From: Halocaridina rubra
Lineage: Eukaryota; Arthropoda; Malacostraca; Decapoda; Atyidae
Reading direction: 5' to 3'
Assembly: GCA_037179515.1 (NCBI GenBank)
Contig: JAXCGZ010007667.1
Span: forward strand, 48,501-112,500
DNA length: 64,000 bases
The position numbers were made by a program, and so were the translations under genes. Below, in pieces: positions 1-10,048 of the stretch (its first letter is position 1; each line of letters starts with the position of its first letter). Under the pieces are notes generated by a model, which was given only the letters and a program-made list of their open reading frames with translations, searched no databases and was not told the DNA's origin.

Positions 1-90
1 TTCTCATTTTTTCTGTAGGATGTGTAGGATTTTGTTGTCAAAATATTTGTAAGTCTTTTTCTTATGCAAATTGGGTTATGACTGTGAGGA

Positions 91-250
91 GGCCACAGTT
101 GCTCAGTGATAAAGCGCATGAGTCAGGAAGCAACTAATGTGGGTTCGATCTCTCTGCAAGACATGAGGAAGGGCATCCATCACCCCCTTATAGTTCCAAC
201 ATGTCTTTGGCTGGCTCCATTTACATGGGGATTAATTATGACCCATAAAA
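91..250 (+). repeat. tRNA-derived SINE, family A
   Basis: The head is tRNA-like (gctcagtgat aaagcgc followed by gggttcgatc, resembling the A and B boxes of an RNA polymerase III promoter). The body carries 'gggcatcca', a 'ccaacatgtc' segment and a tail near 'tgggga...gaccc ataaaa'. The same head-body-tail order recurs more than a dozen times in this window on both strands, which defines the family. This copy lies upstream of the first visible Iwr1 exon, so it is probably intronic. Confidence 0.7.
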
Positions 251-426
251 TGGTGCTCAATTAGATTACTGTTATAAATATTTACATCGCTTGAAACCTT
301 AGCATTTCTCTCAGGTTAATATGTAGCACAAACTGTCTTTTAATAATTTTGAGAAAGATTGTCTTTACCTCTATGTAGACGTGCTCTCTTGTTTTGTATT
401 GTTTGTTTACGCTCCATACTTTTCAG

Positions 427-573
427 GACGAATCTGTGGACCACTTCGTTTCAGAGAGCGTCAAGAAGGGATGGCAACGGAGAGAAGAATACAAGAGGTT
501 GGGTGGAGAAAAACAGTTTTTGCACAAAGCGAGACATTTCGTCAAGAAGAGGGCCATAAGTAATAGATACAAG
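427..573 (+). CDS. SLC7A6OS: Iwr1 exon (first visible)
   Basis: The acceptor is cttttcag at 419-426 and the donor AAG|gtagag follows 573. The exon holds 49 codons, phase 0 at both ends. It is basic and ends AISNRYK, which continues into exon 2 as IITQSRG. This matches the R-x-x-V/I-S-x-R-Y-K-x-x-x-x-R pattern seen before the acidic half of the family. Confidence 0.8.
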
Positions 574-3500
574 GTAGAGACATGCACACTTGTTTAAAAA
601 AACTTTTACCGATGTTGGATAAGCTGTGGATTACTTGTAAATAATATAGGAAACTACAGTATAGAAAAACCTTATTCAAAAATATGGTAAGCTATGGATC
701 TTATATAAACAATATAGGAACACTGATAACATTTTGGAAAGATTTTCTTGCACAGCCATAGAATAAACTATATATCTTATGTAAACAATATCGGAACTGA
801 TACCATTTTGCAAAGATTTTCTTGTACAAACATAGAATAACCTATGGATCTCTTGTAAACAATATAGGAAGACAAGCTTTAGAAAAAGAACTTGTACAAA
901 CGTAGAGTAACCTTTTTATATACTTGTAAGCAATATAGGAACACTAATAACATTACAGAAAGAGTTTTTATAAGAATAGCCATTTTAAACGTGTCCTTTT
1001 CATTTGTATTCATAAAACTGCTAAAATAGTAATTATTTAGTGAGAAATCACATAAAATTTTGTTCACGTGAGAAATCATGCTTTGAGTGACTATTGAACC
1101 TTTCATTTGCACAACCAGAATAGAGAGTATATTTTAAGATCAGACCTGAGACTCTTTACTCTTCTTTTTTTTCAATGCAGATTATTACCCAAAGTCGAGG
1201 CATCGAGGAACCAGAACGTCTTTGTGAAGAAATTGAGCCGGAGGGTGCGGTAGCTTTACCCCCGTCTCCCGTCAATGAACTCGTGTGCGTTGATGCTGTT
1301 CTTGCAAATGAATCGGTAGGCTCAGTTTTCTTGTAGAGGTGTTTTTGTACGAAGGCTATGTTAAAATATCTTTTTTGACTGTTAAATCTTTGCTTCTCAA
1401 TTTCTTTGAGAACTCCCAAGAAAAGGGTATCCTTTGTAATCATTCTGAAAGGTTTCCTCCTTCTGCAGTTGTTTCTTTGCTGTTCATGCTTTCACAACTT
1501 TTTATAATAACTTCTTAGTTTTGTTTTTCTCCATCACTTGTACTTTATGCTAATGTTCGCTCTCTTCTGTTTACATATTTTTTTCTATCTACTGTTCTTT
1601 TATTTTCTACTTTTAATGACATAAAACATAATTGTAGTCATGGGCAGTGTCCTCTTTCCCTGTTAGCACACTTCATCATCTTCATCTTTCAGCTTCTCCC
1701 GATCTGCTGTGTCCTCCTTCGTCACACTATCTCACCCTCGTGTCCTCCTTCACCACATCCTTACATGTCCTCTTTTGTCTGGTTCTCCCCTTCCTCTTGC
1801 CTGGCAGCTTCGTCCTCAACATCTTTCTCTTAACGTACCCCATATCCTTCCTTAACACATGTTAAGGAAGGATATATCTCAGTTTTGTGTATGCTAAGCA
1901 GCCTCTTCACTTTCATTAGACTTCTCTCTTTAGGGGGTGGCCACAGTGGATCCTGTCACAACACACCCTCAAGGCCTCCCTCACCACTTCCATAAATCTC
2001 CTTGTTGACTTTCCTCTCCACTTCCTCCCGCCTAGCAGCTCCATCTTCAGCATCCTTCTCCCCAACTACCCCTCATCCCTCCTCAACAAATGTCCAGACC
2101 TGTGGTGTCTGCAATATATATTGTGTGAAAGCAACATCACATTCCTTTCAGATCTATTGTGTCCCCAAGTCTTCATATAAATTTAACAAAGGTATTGGAA
2201 AATTATACATAAATATCTTTACTGTTTCAGGCTAATACTTGTTTTACTCTAACTTTTAACACATACTTTTGCATCCTTATAGGAAGCTGCTGGTCATTTC
2301 TATGCCCACATCAACACTGAATATTCTTGAATATTCGTTACACACCTCACAATATTCCTTCACATTTGACAAGTCATTACACTCTCCATTTCTGTTTCTC
2401 TTTATTTTATGTATTCTTCGTGCCCAGACATGATGAGGGCTGTTTTATTTTATTATTTTTTGGCACGTTCTGGTGTCACAATCATAAAAAAAAAAAATAA
2501 GAAAATTATATTTAGTATGTGAACTTTTCTTTCTTTACTATTAAATCACTTTTTTGTGGATTAAAAACATCTTGAACAGGCTTCTTGGACAGTCATCCAG
2601 TCGTTTCTGATAGCTCAGAGGGCCTTGATGGATGGTTCCCAAATTGCAGCCTGTGCACGGTGTGATAAATATTTGATGCTTCCCATTTATGTTTGGATAT
2701 GGACAGCTTCTGCATAGTTTTAGAGGGGGTTTTGAAGTTCCAAGTTGAACTTGAGTGTGATGTAATATATTTTCCTCTGGTGTAATGTTTTGAGATGCAG
2801 GAATGCTACTTTTTAATGAAGCACTAAATCATTTTAATGAGGTTTGTTTTATGTCAATACTTTTCTTCCTTTGTAAATTATTTGTAATAAACAGTCCTTC
2901 TCTTCTTTTTAGGACGATGTCATTACGTGTAATGGGGTTCCATTGGAGCGGACGCAATACGTTTACGATGTCTATTATGCTGACGAACAAATTGACTGGG
3001 CAGAATTCATGGAACACAACACCTGCGAGTAAGTCTCTTCTTCCTCGTCTTTCTTCTTTTTCTGCTTCGTCATTGTCTTATTCATCTTTTTTAATTTTGT
3101 TCTTTTCTATATTCTAAGTTTTCTTTTCCTTTTTGTTGATCTTCTTATGCTTATTTGTGAATAGGACTGATTAGAACAGCTAGATGTCAAGTCTTTCTTC
3201 AGTTATGCTTCTATTCCTATGCCTAAATCTACCCCAACTATTTTGGCGTAATATTATCCTTTTACACCTGACAAGTCGCAAAACTCCCCATCTCCAATGG
3301 TCTTTATATATCATTCTGTTATTTTTCCCTTGTCCTTAAGCTGCTACGTCTTCATAAATTATTTTCTTTGTTGCTTAGGCTCAATGAGGGCAATTTTCTT
3401 TGCATGTCCTATTGTGACAGTTGAAAAAAAAAGTCATGATTTTCTTATTCACCTCTTTTTTTTCTTGTTTATACGGGGTATTCCAGTTGAAAAAAAGTCA

Positions 3501-4055
3501 TGATTTTCTTATTCATCTCTTTTTTTTCTTGTTTATACGGGGTATTCCTATTTTTCCTTTTCTTCGTGTTTATATTATTTGTGGTACACTTCTTCTTCTT
3601 CTTCCGTTTTGTGAGACACAGACCTCATGGAATAGGTCCCTGCTTATTTGCTGCTTGCTGAAAGTTTCTCCTGCTGACTGTTTACATTAATGACTTACGA
3701 CAGAGCCTAAACAATAGGTACTGTGTCGAGATTTGTAGCTCGCGGATTGGTCGGTGCAGCGACTGCTTCTTCCCATCTACCTCCAGACTCTGGAACTCTC
3801 TTCCTCCTTCTGTCTTTCCTAGTTCTTATGACCTTTCATCCTTCAAAAAGCAGATCTATCGTCATCTCAGAGCCTAGTCCTCCATATCTCTGGGTCCTCT
3901 TTACTTTGACTGTTTTTTCTGTCTGTCGTTTTCCTTTGTGTGACATTACCTCATCTCTGCCTTGCCCTTAACTTTTTCTTTTCCTTCGTCTTGGTATTTT
4001 CTCGTGCCCGGGCCTTTGTCGATGAGGGCAGTTTCTGCCTGTCCCGGTGTCACAC

Positions 4056-4092
<37 letters not shown>

Positions 4093-6249
4093 CTTAAAAT
4101 TTCCAGAGAAAATAGAAATATGGCATATTGATAAGTTGCAGACAAATTCTTGGTAACTCCTCTATTGCTATCTTTTTACTGTTTAACTTGCTCAGAGCCT
4201 ACTAATTTCCAACAGGCCAAGAATAATATTGACCACAGGTGTTATTTGAAAGGAAAATTGAATTGATAAGAGATATCATTGCCTAGGAATTTTTATCTCA
4301 TGTTTGCCTACAGTTGGGTCACCCTGCATTCTCTTGCTGGGGATGGCATTATGTATGAAAAATATGTCCAGAATGTAATATTTAAGTTAAGAATTATGAT
4401 ATTAGAAGTTATAAAAGTAGCAAGTTCATAAATGCTAGATATTTTATCCGTTTTAAAAATACTAAGAGTGAATAGTCGTACACCGTAACTCATTCCCCCA
4501 GATCGAGTTGTTGTCTTGTGTGGTTGGCATAGTCGCATGCAAGTGGTATGTCAGTGATGCAGGGAAGAGTGAGTGTGAGATATGTGGATGGCGTGACTGA
4601 TATTTCTACTGCAGGGTCTTACATGCCTCAGATATGTTCTTTCATTCAGAATTAATTTGATTCCACAGGATTGAAAAGGAGGTCTTTGAAGACGTAAATG
4701 AAGATGATATCGGGGATGTTTTTGATGATGAAGATGATGAAAACGATGAGAGTAACTGGAGGAATGATTATCCAGACTACGATGACAGTCCCTTTGAGTG
4801 AGTACGATGTAACAGTTACTTGATTTTAGTCTAGACTCCAGAGTGACTGTTGAAGAGTTTTGAAATATAGTTTTGATTATCCTGAAATAATAGTAAGGAA
4901 AAGGAGGGGTTTGGTTCAGTGAAAATCTGGGAGCCAGAATGATATGCATCAGCCATGGTAGTGCGGTAGTTAGAGCACTTTGCTTGGGGAAAGCACAGAT
5001 TCGGGGTTGATCCTGCTGCATGGCTTTAGGGAGGGCATCCACCCTTAATTCCTCAATTCCAACCTGTCTGTGTTTACCCCATGTGAATGGAGACTAAAAT
5101 TGTAGGATAAGAGTTGATGAAATTGAAGAGCTGTAGCCTAACATTGAAATTTGAGTTGAAAATAAGAACATTTTTATTAAAAGTTTTAATACTCAAGTCC
5201 TAAAGTGGGAATTAAAAGTGGAAGCAATGAACATGGTTTCACAGAGAATAGACACATAGAAGTACTTACATTACAAGACAATGAAAAGGGATGTAGTACA
5301 TTTTTAAGGTAGTGTTGTATATGAGAACTTTTATCATATAATCTTCATTAGTGAGTCCTTGTGAGATGTTTGGACATATGGTGAGAAGGGATGAGGGGAA
5401 TGTTGGTAGAAGGATGCTAAGGATAGAGGTGCCAAATGGGAGGGGAAGAGGTTGGCCAAAGAGGTGGCTTATGGATGTGGTGCGGTTGGACATGAAGATG
5501 TGTGATTGGAAAAGTGGAAAAATATGACTTGTGTGTTAGCCTTCTTGTGGATACGTTATGATGAGAACGAGATGCAGTACACTTTTAAACTTGCTTTACA
5601 CATTAGAACTTTAATTGTATAAACTATATTAGTTAACTTTTCTTACTGAGACAGTTATGCCATAGTTAATTTTTGGCCACTTTTAAGGTACAGTACATGT
5701 GTCATTGGTCATATTGAAGTTAGAATATGGATGTTCTTTGCCATATTGAAGTTAGAATTGGCCATACTGAAGTAAGGATATGATTGCCACTGCCCGTATT
5801 GGTTTAGAAATATTGCATCATTACTCTTTTTTTTCATTTATCATACACCTATTCCCAAAAGATCTTGCAAATTTAAAGAATTCCAAAATGAAGGCTCTTT
5901 ACCCACACTACAAACTGGGAGCCATATCGCCATGTCTTCTTATTATTAAGTAATACTGTGCAGTATGCCATTTTGTGTCATAACTATTCCCCATATAAAT
6001 GGAGATGCACACAAACAAGTTGGAGCTGGAGCATTAAGGCTGTAAGTCCTCCCTATCGCCCCAAGATGGGATCAAACCACCGTTATTCGTCTTCTGACTC
6101 GTGCATTCTACCACTGAGCTACTGTGATCCTCATATATCTATATTGTATAGCAAGCAACTTAAGTACAACCAGTTACTGTAAAAATATGATGTTACAGTA
6201 TCTTTTTTTCAGACCGGTAGAAGTCAGGAATACCCTAATTGGATAATTC

Positions 6250-6307
<58 letters not shown>

Positions 6308-9300
6308 TATCATCATTATCTTGACCTAAGTAACAAGCCCAGCTGGAAACAGTCAAGGACAATAAACCAGATGGCTTCGACAGGGGAAGCAACTTGGTTA
6401 GAAAAAGGAAAGAGAGAGTATTAAAGAAAATAAACAAAGTCATATAGATAAAGTAAGTTTGAAGCTATGCTACATCAAGAGTACATGTACATCAGTACAT
6501 TTACATCTCTGACCAGCCTTCTCCAATGTTTCATTTGTAAAAGGAATTACAGGTACTTTTGATACCCAGATTCACCTATTATATAATGCATACACCCTGG
6601 TCTTGTTTGCTGTTTTTGTCACACCATCAATCCTCATTCAAATGGGGATGGACACTTGACAGGTCCGAGCTGGGGAATCAAGGCTCGATGCCCTTCGGTT
6701 TTGTGTCACTATCAATCGTCATTTTAATGGAGATGGACACTGACAGGTCGGAGCTGGGGAAGTGAGGCTGGATGCCCCTTGGTTTTATGTGTCACTATCA
6801 GTCTTCATTTAGATGGGAAAGGACACTGACAGGTCGGAGCTGGGGAATCAGGGCTTGATGCTCTTCGGTTTTGTGTCACTATCAATCGTCATTTTAATAG
6901 AGATTGACACTGACAGGCCGGAGTTGGGGAAGTGAGGCTGGATGCCCCTTGGTTTTATGTGTCACTATTAGTCTTCATTTAGATGGGAAAGGACACTGAC
7001 AGGTCGGAGCTGGGGAATTAGGGCTGGATGCCCTTCGGTTTTCTTTGCCACTATCGGTCCTCATTCAAATGGGGATGGATATTTGACAGGTCGGAGCTGG
7101 GGAATTAAAGCTGGATGCCATTCTGTTTATGTGTCACTATCAGCCCTCATTCAAATGAGGATGGACATTGACAGGTCGGAGCTGGGGAATTAAGGATGGA
7201 TACCTTTCCTAATGCCAAGCAGAGGGCTCGAACGCAGATTTATCACTTCCTGAGTTGAGTGGTCTAACCACTGTGATACCGTTTATATAGATGTATAAAT
7301 AAGAGACAAGATAGCAATGGTAATGATAAGGTCCTGCAATATGATTCTTTTCAATTGCATTGCATGATAAAATGTTGCAAAATTTTATGTATTTTAAACA
7401 CAATATCCATTTCATTGGTGTAGTAGATGAAGGCACTTGACTCAGGAAGTGACAGACTCGCGATTTAGCCCATCCCAGGCTATTTAGGAATGGCATTCAA
7501 CCCTAATTCCCTAACTCCAAGCTGTGTCCATCCCCCATAATGAGGGTTAATAGTGATGTAAAATGGAAACAACATTTGTGAGTTTTAGCATACTGAATTA
7601 TAGCCATTGAACTCTTTATTATATTTTACAGAGATGATGAAGAATACCTGAATGCACAGATCAGGAAACTAAATCAGAAAAATTGTGAGTATTTCTTAGC
7701 CCTGGATATATATGGTTTTGGTTTTATAAGGTTTTACCTTGTCTTCTAGTGTTTAAGACCTGATTTTTTCAAGTGTCTTGATGGATTTTTTTCTTTCAAG
7801 CTTTGGTACTTTCTTTTTTTTTCTAGTTTGTTTACATGAGAAAATGAAATATTTACAACATATGGAATGAACTAAGTCCCCCTTATGAGGAGGTGGCTGA
7901 GTCAAAACACATATATCCACTGTAAGTTAAAATATATTGATCTCCTAGCTCCATGGGGATAGAGACCTGCCACAATTCCCTCCTCCACCAATACCACCCT
8001 GCTTGAGTTACCCACAGGGTGAGTGGGCAAGGGTCTTCTGTAGTGAGGCCCAACAGCCGCTGCTGGTTTAGATATAATTACCTTAGTAATTGTCACGACT
8101 ATTGAACCCATTAAAAATGTGAATATGAATGAGGAGATTCTTGGTAAAGTAGAAACCATTTTGCATCTGGGGTTACACGTAGAAGAGAATGGAGGAGTTG
8201 GGTGTTGTGCGCAGCAGAGAATGAAAGGGTTATTGCAGAGGTGAGCAACTGAGTGAAGGATGCAACTAAAATTCTAGGTGGAATGAAAAATATAAGGAGA
8301 AATTGATGCAGTATATAGGAATGAATGAAAAGAGAAGGATATATGAAGGACCAATTGTGCGTATGGCATTGTATGAGATGATTAGATTGGACTTAATGGA
8401 GATGAGGTGTTTTAGAATTATGATAGGTGTGACAAATATGAATAAATGAGAAATTTGCAGGTGAGGCAGGGAAGAAATCTTTCTGATTTGTTAGACTAGG
8501 GAGTGTTTAGGCGGTGTGGACACGGAAAGAATGAACGGCAGACAGACCAGCAAAGAGAGTGTGTAGAGTAGAAGTAAATGGAATAAGACCATGAGAAAGA
8601 CCAAGATTGAGAAGGATGGGGTAAAAAGAGAATTGATGCATGTGGTATGTCAGTGAACCAGGGAAGAGAGAGTGCGAGATATAGGCATGTAGTGACAGAC
8701 ATTGTGAATGGGTAAGTGGCACAAAGGGATTTTCTTGCACCTGCGTATTGCTGTAGACTGGGACAGGTGGGTGCCAGGATGAATGAGTGGGGTAAAACAT
8801 GTAGGGTTGTCAGGTCCCACTACAGATGAACTGTACCTTGCTTCACACTGAGGATAACCCCAGCAGTGGATAGGGATAATGGCAAAACTAGCCCACAGGA
8901 GCAAAGATAGGATGGAATGCACGGGTCTTATGGTGAATGGGAGTGTGCTTCGAATTGGCCACCCCCTTACAAAGGAGATCGCGGCCTTTGTAAGTCTACT
9001 GTATATATTACATTCGTCCAGTAAACTTTGCGAAAAATATCATTTTTGTTACTAGTACTTGTGTCGTCTTATCTGAAATGCACTTATGATGTTAATTTTG
9101 GGGTCTTTGTGGATAAGTAAAAAGCCTTCACTCATGTGAAAATTTCATATGCATGATTAGATTTTAGGAACAGTATTTTTTAATTAAGAAGCAAAATATA
9201 ATTTTCCTCTGTTAATGGCTTATGTCTTTTACAAAGCACAGGCAAAGCTTTCTTAAAGGTTAAAGGTCTCTAATAAATGGCAGAGGCAAGAAACAGTAAT

Positions 9301-9804
9301 AGCACTAGAGCTCAACGTTATTCCTTCCGAATAGCCGGGGGTCTAAGCCCCTCTCCAATCATGTGGACCCAGTGATCTCCAGGCAGTGGCTAAATAAGAG
9401 GTAGACCTACAGGAAATAGCCAGTCTCCCAGTCAATTGCCCAATTTAATAGGCAACGACATGAAACGGTGAAAGCAAGGCTGGCCTGGTCCAGGATCGAA
9501 CCTGGGACCAGTATATTATCAGCCCTAGATGCTACCGCAGAGATGTACCCAGTTTCAAACTTGGCGGGGGTTGATTCAGTGTCATAAAACTCGTAAATTA
9601 TGAGTTAAGAATGTATAAACAATACAACACTTTGCTACAGGTGAATCGGATTCAAGCTACGATGCAGACGATTATGACGATGACGGCTTCGATGTGGACG
9701 GCAACCTCATAGAGTCTTACGACCCGGCAAATATATCAAAGCTTATGAAAAACGCTCATCTGGATGACGACGACGACAGTGACAGCATGGAAGAAGTCGT
9801 ATGA
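427..9804 (+). CDS. SLC7A6OS: Iwr1/SLC7A6OS homologue, RNA polymerase II nuclear import factor (5' end outside window)
   Basis: Six exons join as 427-573, 1181-1315, 2913-3028, 4669-4797, 7632-7684 and 9641-9804: 744 bases, 247 codons plus TGA. Every intron is GT-AG and every phase agrees (0, 0, 2, 2, 1). The Iwr1 family signature is clear: YVYDVYYADEQIDWAEF across exon 3, then DDEDDENDESNWRNDYP in exon 4, the acidic W-R-N-x-YP segment typical of SLC7A6OS and yeast Iwr1. The C-terminal exon is rich in Asp/Glu/Ser, also usual for the family. Known family role: Iwr1 binds assembled RNA polymerase II in the cytoplasm and uses importin to carry it into the nucleus. The first visible exon is basic (KKGWQRREEYKR, KARHFVKKR). 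The N-terminal exon(s), including any start codon and import signal, should lie before base 427 or outside the window; I found no convincing one in bases 1-426. Human SLC7A6OS is roughly 300 residues, so about 50-60 residues are probably missing. Confidence 0.9.
605..985. repeat. Intronic tandem repeat, about 65-80 bp unit, about five copies
   Basis: The core 'aacaatataggaac' recurs near 640, 705, 785, 862 and 933, each time followed by a 'gat...cattttg.aaagatttt' block and an 'atagaataacctat' block. Copies differ by point changes and small indels. It lies in the Iwr1 intron directly after the first visible exon. Confidence 0.75.
1181..1315 (+). CDS. SLC7A6OS: Iwr1 exon (second visible)
   Basis: A strong polypyrimidine tract and acceptor (cttttttttcaatgcag) precede 1181, and the donor TCG|gtaggc follows 1315. 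The exon holds 45 codons, phase 0 at both ends, beginning IITQSRGIEEPERL and ending VDAVLANES. This is the poorly conserved linker before the Iwr1 domain. Confidence 0.85.
1657..1868 (-). mobile_element. Degenerate non-LTR retrotransposon fragment (C-terminal coding tail)
   Basis: The reverse complement follows the same pattern as the better copies near 40.4 kb: a tail coding 'FGHV-RRDEG...RRMLRMEL.GRR.RGRPKRRF...REDMR'. Here it is broken by stops and indels. Recognisable words on the + strand are 'cctcctt cgtcac', 'catgtcctc' and 'gcctggcagctt cgtcctcaacat'. It is intronic to Iwr1. Confidence 0.55.
1932..2100 (-). mobile_element. Second degenerate copy of the same retrotransposon tail
   Basis: It starts with the family end 'ggggtggccacagtggatc' on the + strand and runs through 'ctccctcaccac.tccataaa', 'tagcagctccatcttcagcatccttctcc' and 'ctcatccctcctcaacaaatg'. 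It lies in the same orientation as the copy at 1657-1868. Confidence 0.6.
2285..2505 (+). mobile_element. 3' tail of a non-LTR retrotransposon (family B) ending in an A-run
   Basis: It contains the family landmarks 'gaatattcgttacacacctcacaat', 'ttcacatttgacaagtca', 'gtgcccagacatgatgagggc' and 'tctggtgtcacaatcat', and then a poly(A) run. The same order ending in A-runs is seen at 3720-4087 and 18825-19075, which indicates a LINE 3' end. Confidence 0.6.
2913..3028 (+). CDS. SLC7A6OS: Iwr1 exon (third visible), core of the Iwr1 domain
   Basis: The acceptor tcttctttttag precedes 2913 and the donor GA|gtaagt follows 3028. The exon is 116 bases, starts in phase 0 and ends two bases into a Glu codon. 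It encodes DDVITCNGVPLERTQYVYD followed by VYYADEQIDWAEFMEHNTC. The YVYDVYY motif is the hallmark of the family (YVYDxYY in SLC7A6OS). Confidence 0.93.
3165..3435 (+). mobile_element. 3' tail of family-B retrotransposon
   Basis: The same landmark order as the neighbouring copies is visible: 'cttccttcag'-like, 'tatgcctaaatctac', 'tttacacctgacaagtcgcaaaactccccatct', 'ggctcaatgagggca', 'gtcctattgtgaca' and then a run of A. It lies in the Iwr1 intron and shares orientation with two other tails within 2 kb. Confidence 0.55.
3419..3549. repeat. Near-perfect tandem duplication of about 66 bp
   Basis: The block from 'agttgaaaaaaa' through 'cttgtttatacggggtattcc' occurs at 3419-3484 and again at 3485-3549, with only an A-run length change and one C/T difference. 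The unit begins inside the A-run of the preceding LINE tail, so it looks like a recent local duplication. Confidence 0.85.
3720..4087 (+). mobile_element. Non-LTR retrotransposon 3' end (RT C-terminus, 3' UTR, poly(A))
   Basis: One frame reads WNSLPPSVFPSSYDLSSFKK, the WNSLP...S...FK element that ends the reverse transcriptase of CR1/L2/Jockey-type LINEs. It is followed by a 3' UTR with 'gcccgggcctttgtcgatgagggcag' and 'cctgtcccggtgtcaca', and a run of about 27 A at 4060-4087. The long A-run and readable C-terminus suggest a relatively young 5'-truncated insertion in the Iwr1 intron. Confidence 0.75.
4669..4797 (+). CDS. SLC7A6OS: Iwr1 exon (fourth visible), acidic W-R-N segment
   Basis: The acceptor gattccacag precedes 4669 and the donor GA|gtgagt follows 4797. 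One base completes the Glu codon of the previous exon. It encodes IEKEVFEDVNEDDIGDVF followed by DDEDDENDESNWRNDYP and DYDDSPFE. The NWRNDYP block is strongly conserved between Iwr1 homologues. Confidence 0.93.
4951..5110 (+). repeat. tRNA-derived SINE, family A
   Basis: The head is 'gtgcggtagttagagcac' and the B-box-like segment is 'cggggttgatcc'. The body 'agggagggcatccacccttaattcc' and the tail 'aacctgtctgtgtttacccc' follow in the family order. Confidence 0.75.
5350..5500 (+). mobile_element. Retrotransposon C-terminal tail fragment
   Basis: The direct strand contains 'tttggacatatggtgagaagggatgagggga', coding FGHMVRRDEG-like sequence, then 'agaaggatgctaaggatagaggtgcca' and 'gaagaggttggccaaagaggtggcttatggatgtggt'. 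It is the same family as at 40.3-40.8 kb. No intact ORF remains. Confidence 0.65.
5972..6130 (-). repeat. tRNA-derived SINE, family A, inverted
   Basis: On the + strand the tail end comes first ('gtgtcataactattccccat') and the tRNA-like head last ('gggatcaaaccaccg...gtgcattctaccactgagctactgtg'), so the copy lies on the - strand. Confidence 0.75.
6250..6318. repeat. (TTA)n microsatellite
   Basis: An uninterrupted TAT/TTA array of about 55 bases is followed by imperfect 'ctattatcatcattatc'. It yields artificial poly-Tyr and poly-Asn frames. Confidence 0.95.
6612..7280 (-). repeat. SINE family A copy with its body expanded into seven tandem units of about 86 bp
   Basis: The SINE tail-body module ('gtcactatcaatcctcattcaaatggggatggacac...ggtcggagctggggaat...ggatgcccttcgg') starts near 6617, 6703, 6789, 6873, 6961, 7047 and 7131. 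A single tRNA-like head on the - strand ends the array at 7205-7280 ('agggctcgaacgcag...ttgagtggtctaaccactgtg'). Units resemble each other more than they resemble other SINE copies in the window, so the expansion happened in place. Confidence 0.85.
7413..7566 (+). repeat. tRNA-derived SINE, family A
   Basis: The head is 'gtagtagatgaaggcacttgactcaggaagtgacagactcg', with a degenerate B box ('cgatttagccc'), body 'aggaatggcattcaaccctaattccctaactccaagctg' and tail 'aatgagggttaatagtgatgtaaaa'. Confidence 0.7.
7632..7684 (+). CDS. SLC7A6OS: Iwr1 short exon (fifth visible)
   Basis: The acceptor atattttacag precedes 7632 and the donor AATT|gtgagt follows 7684. At 53 bases, one base completes a Glu codon and the last T is the first base of a Cys codon. 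It encodes DDEEYLNAQIRKLNQKN. It is placed by phase agreement with both neighbours. Confidence 0.85.
8160..8990 (+). mobile_element. Degenerate non-LTR retrotransposon remnant
   Basis: A frame near 8508 reads RRCGHVERMNGRQTS, the 'R.FGHV.RM....' element near the end of RTE/Jockey-like RT polyproteins. Purine-rich sequence with the composition of retrotransposon C-terminal coding regions surrounds it. Stops interrupt every frame. The segment ends at the 'ggccacccccttacaaagg' motif shared with the family-D repeats of this window (8957-8980). Confidence 0.5.
9256..9550 (-). repeat. SINE-like repeat, family C
   Basis: About 295 bases are shared with 45957-46260 and, truncated, with 48781-48915 and 62462-62700. 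Landmarks on the + strand are 'ggttaaaggtctctaat', 'cccagtgatctccaggcagtggct', 'aggaaat' and 'ccaggatcgaacctgggaccagtat'. Reverse complemented, the last is a B-box-like ggttcgatcctgg, so the element is probably tRNA-derived and reads on the - strand. Confidence 0.65.
9641..9804 (+). CDS. SLC7A6OS: Iwr1 terminal coding exon
   Basis: The acceptor tttgctacag precedes 9641. Two bases complete a Cys codon, and 53 residues and TGA (9802-9804) follow. The exon is very acidic: SDSSYDADDYDDDGFDVDG, then LIESYDPANISKLMKNA, and it ends DDDDDSDSMEEVV. Acidic serine-rich ends are usual in SLC7A6OS homologues. Confidence 0.9.
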
Positions 9805-10048
9805 GGTCTGGCAGCATTTTATGGATGCTTTATAGAAACTGATTAAGTAGAATGCTACTTTTCTTTTCATTTTTTCTCAAAGATTCCTTAGTATTTAAGC
9901 TCTAGTTTATGGATATGATTGACGTTACTTTGTTTATTCCTGAAGTTCCATTTTTCTATAGGATACTGTACCTATGTGTTAAGTAGTGTATAAGTGGTTA
10001 CTAAGTGTGGTGTAATTACAAAGAAATTTTGCAGGCTGATAGATTAGT

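Noticed and set aside
91..160. Possible functional tRNA genes at the SINE heads
   Set aside because: The A and B box words are present but acceptor and anticodon stems do not pair convincingly, and each head is followed by the same SINE body.
1..426. An upstream Iwr1 exon within the window start
   Set aside because: No frame with acceptor and donor gives an Iwr1-like N terminus. An acceptor-like 'ttttttctgtag' at 7-18 is followed almost at once by a stop.
6174..6443. Poly-Asn and poly-Tyr frames
   Set aside because: Produced by the (TTA)n microsatellite at 6250-6318.
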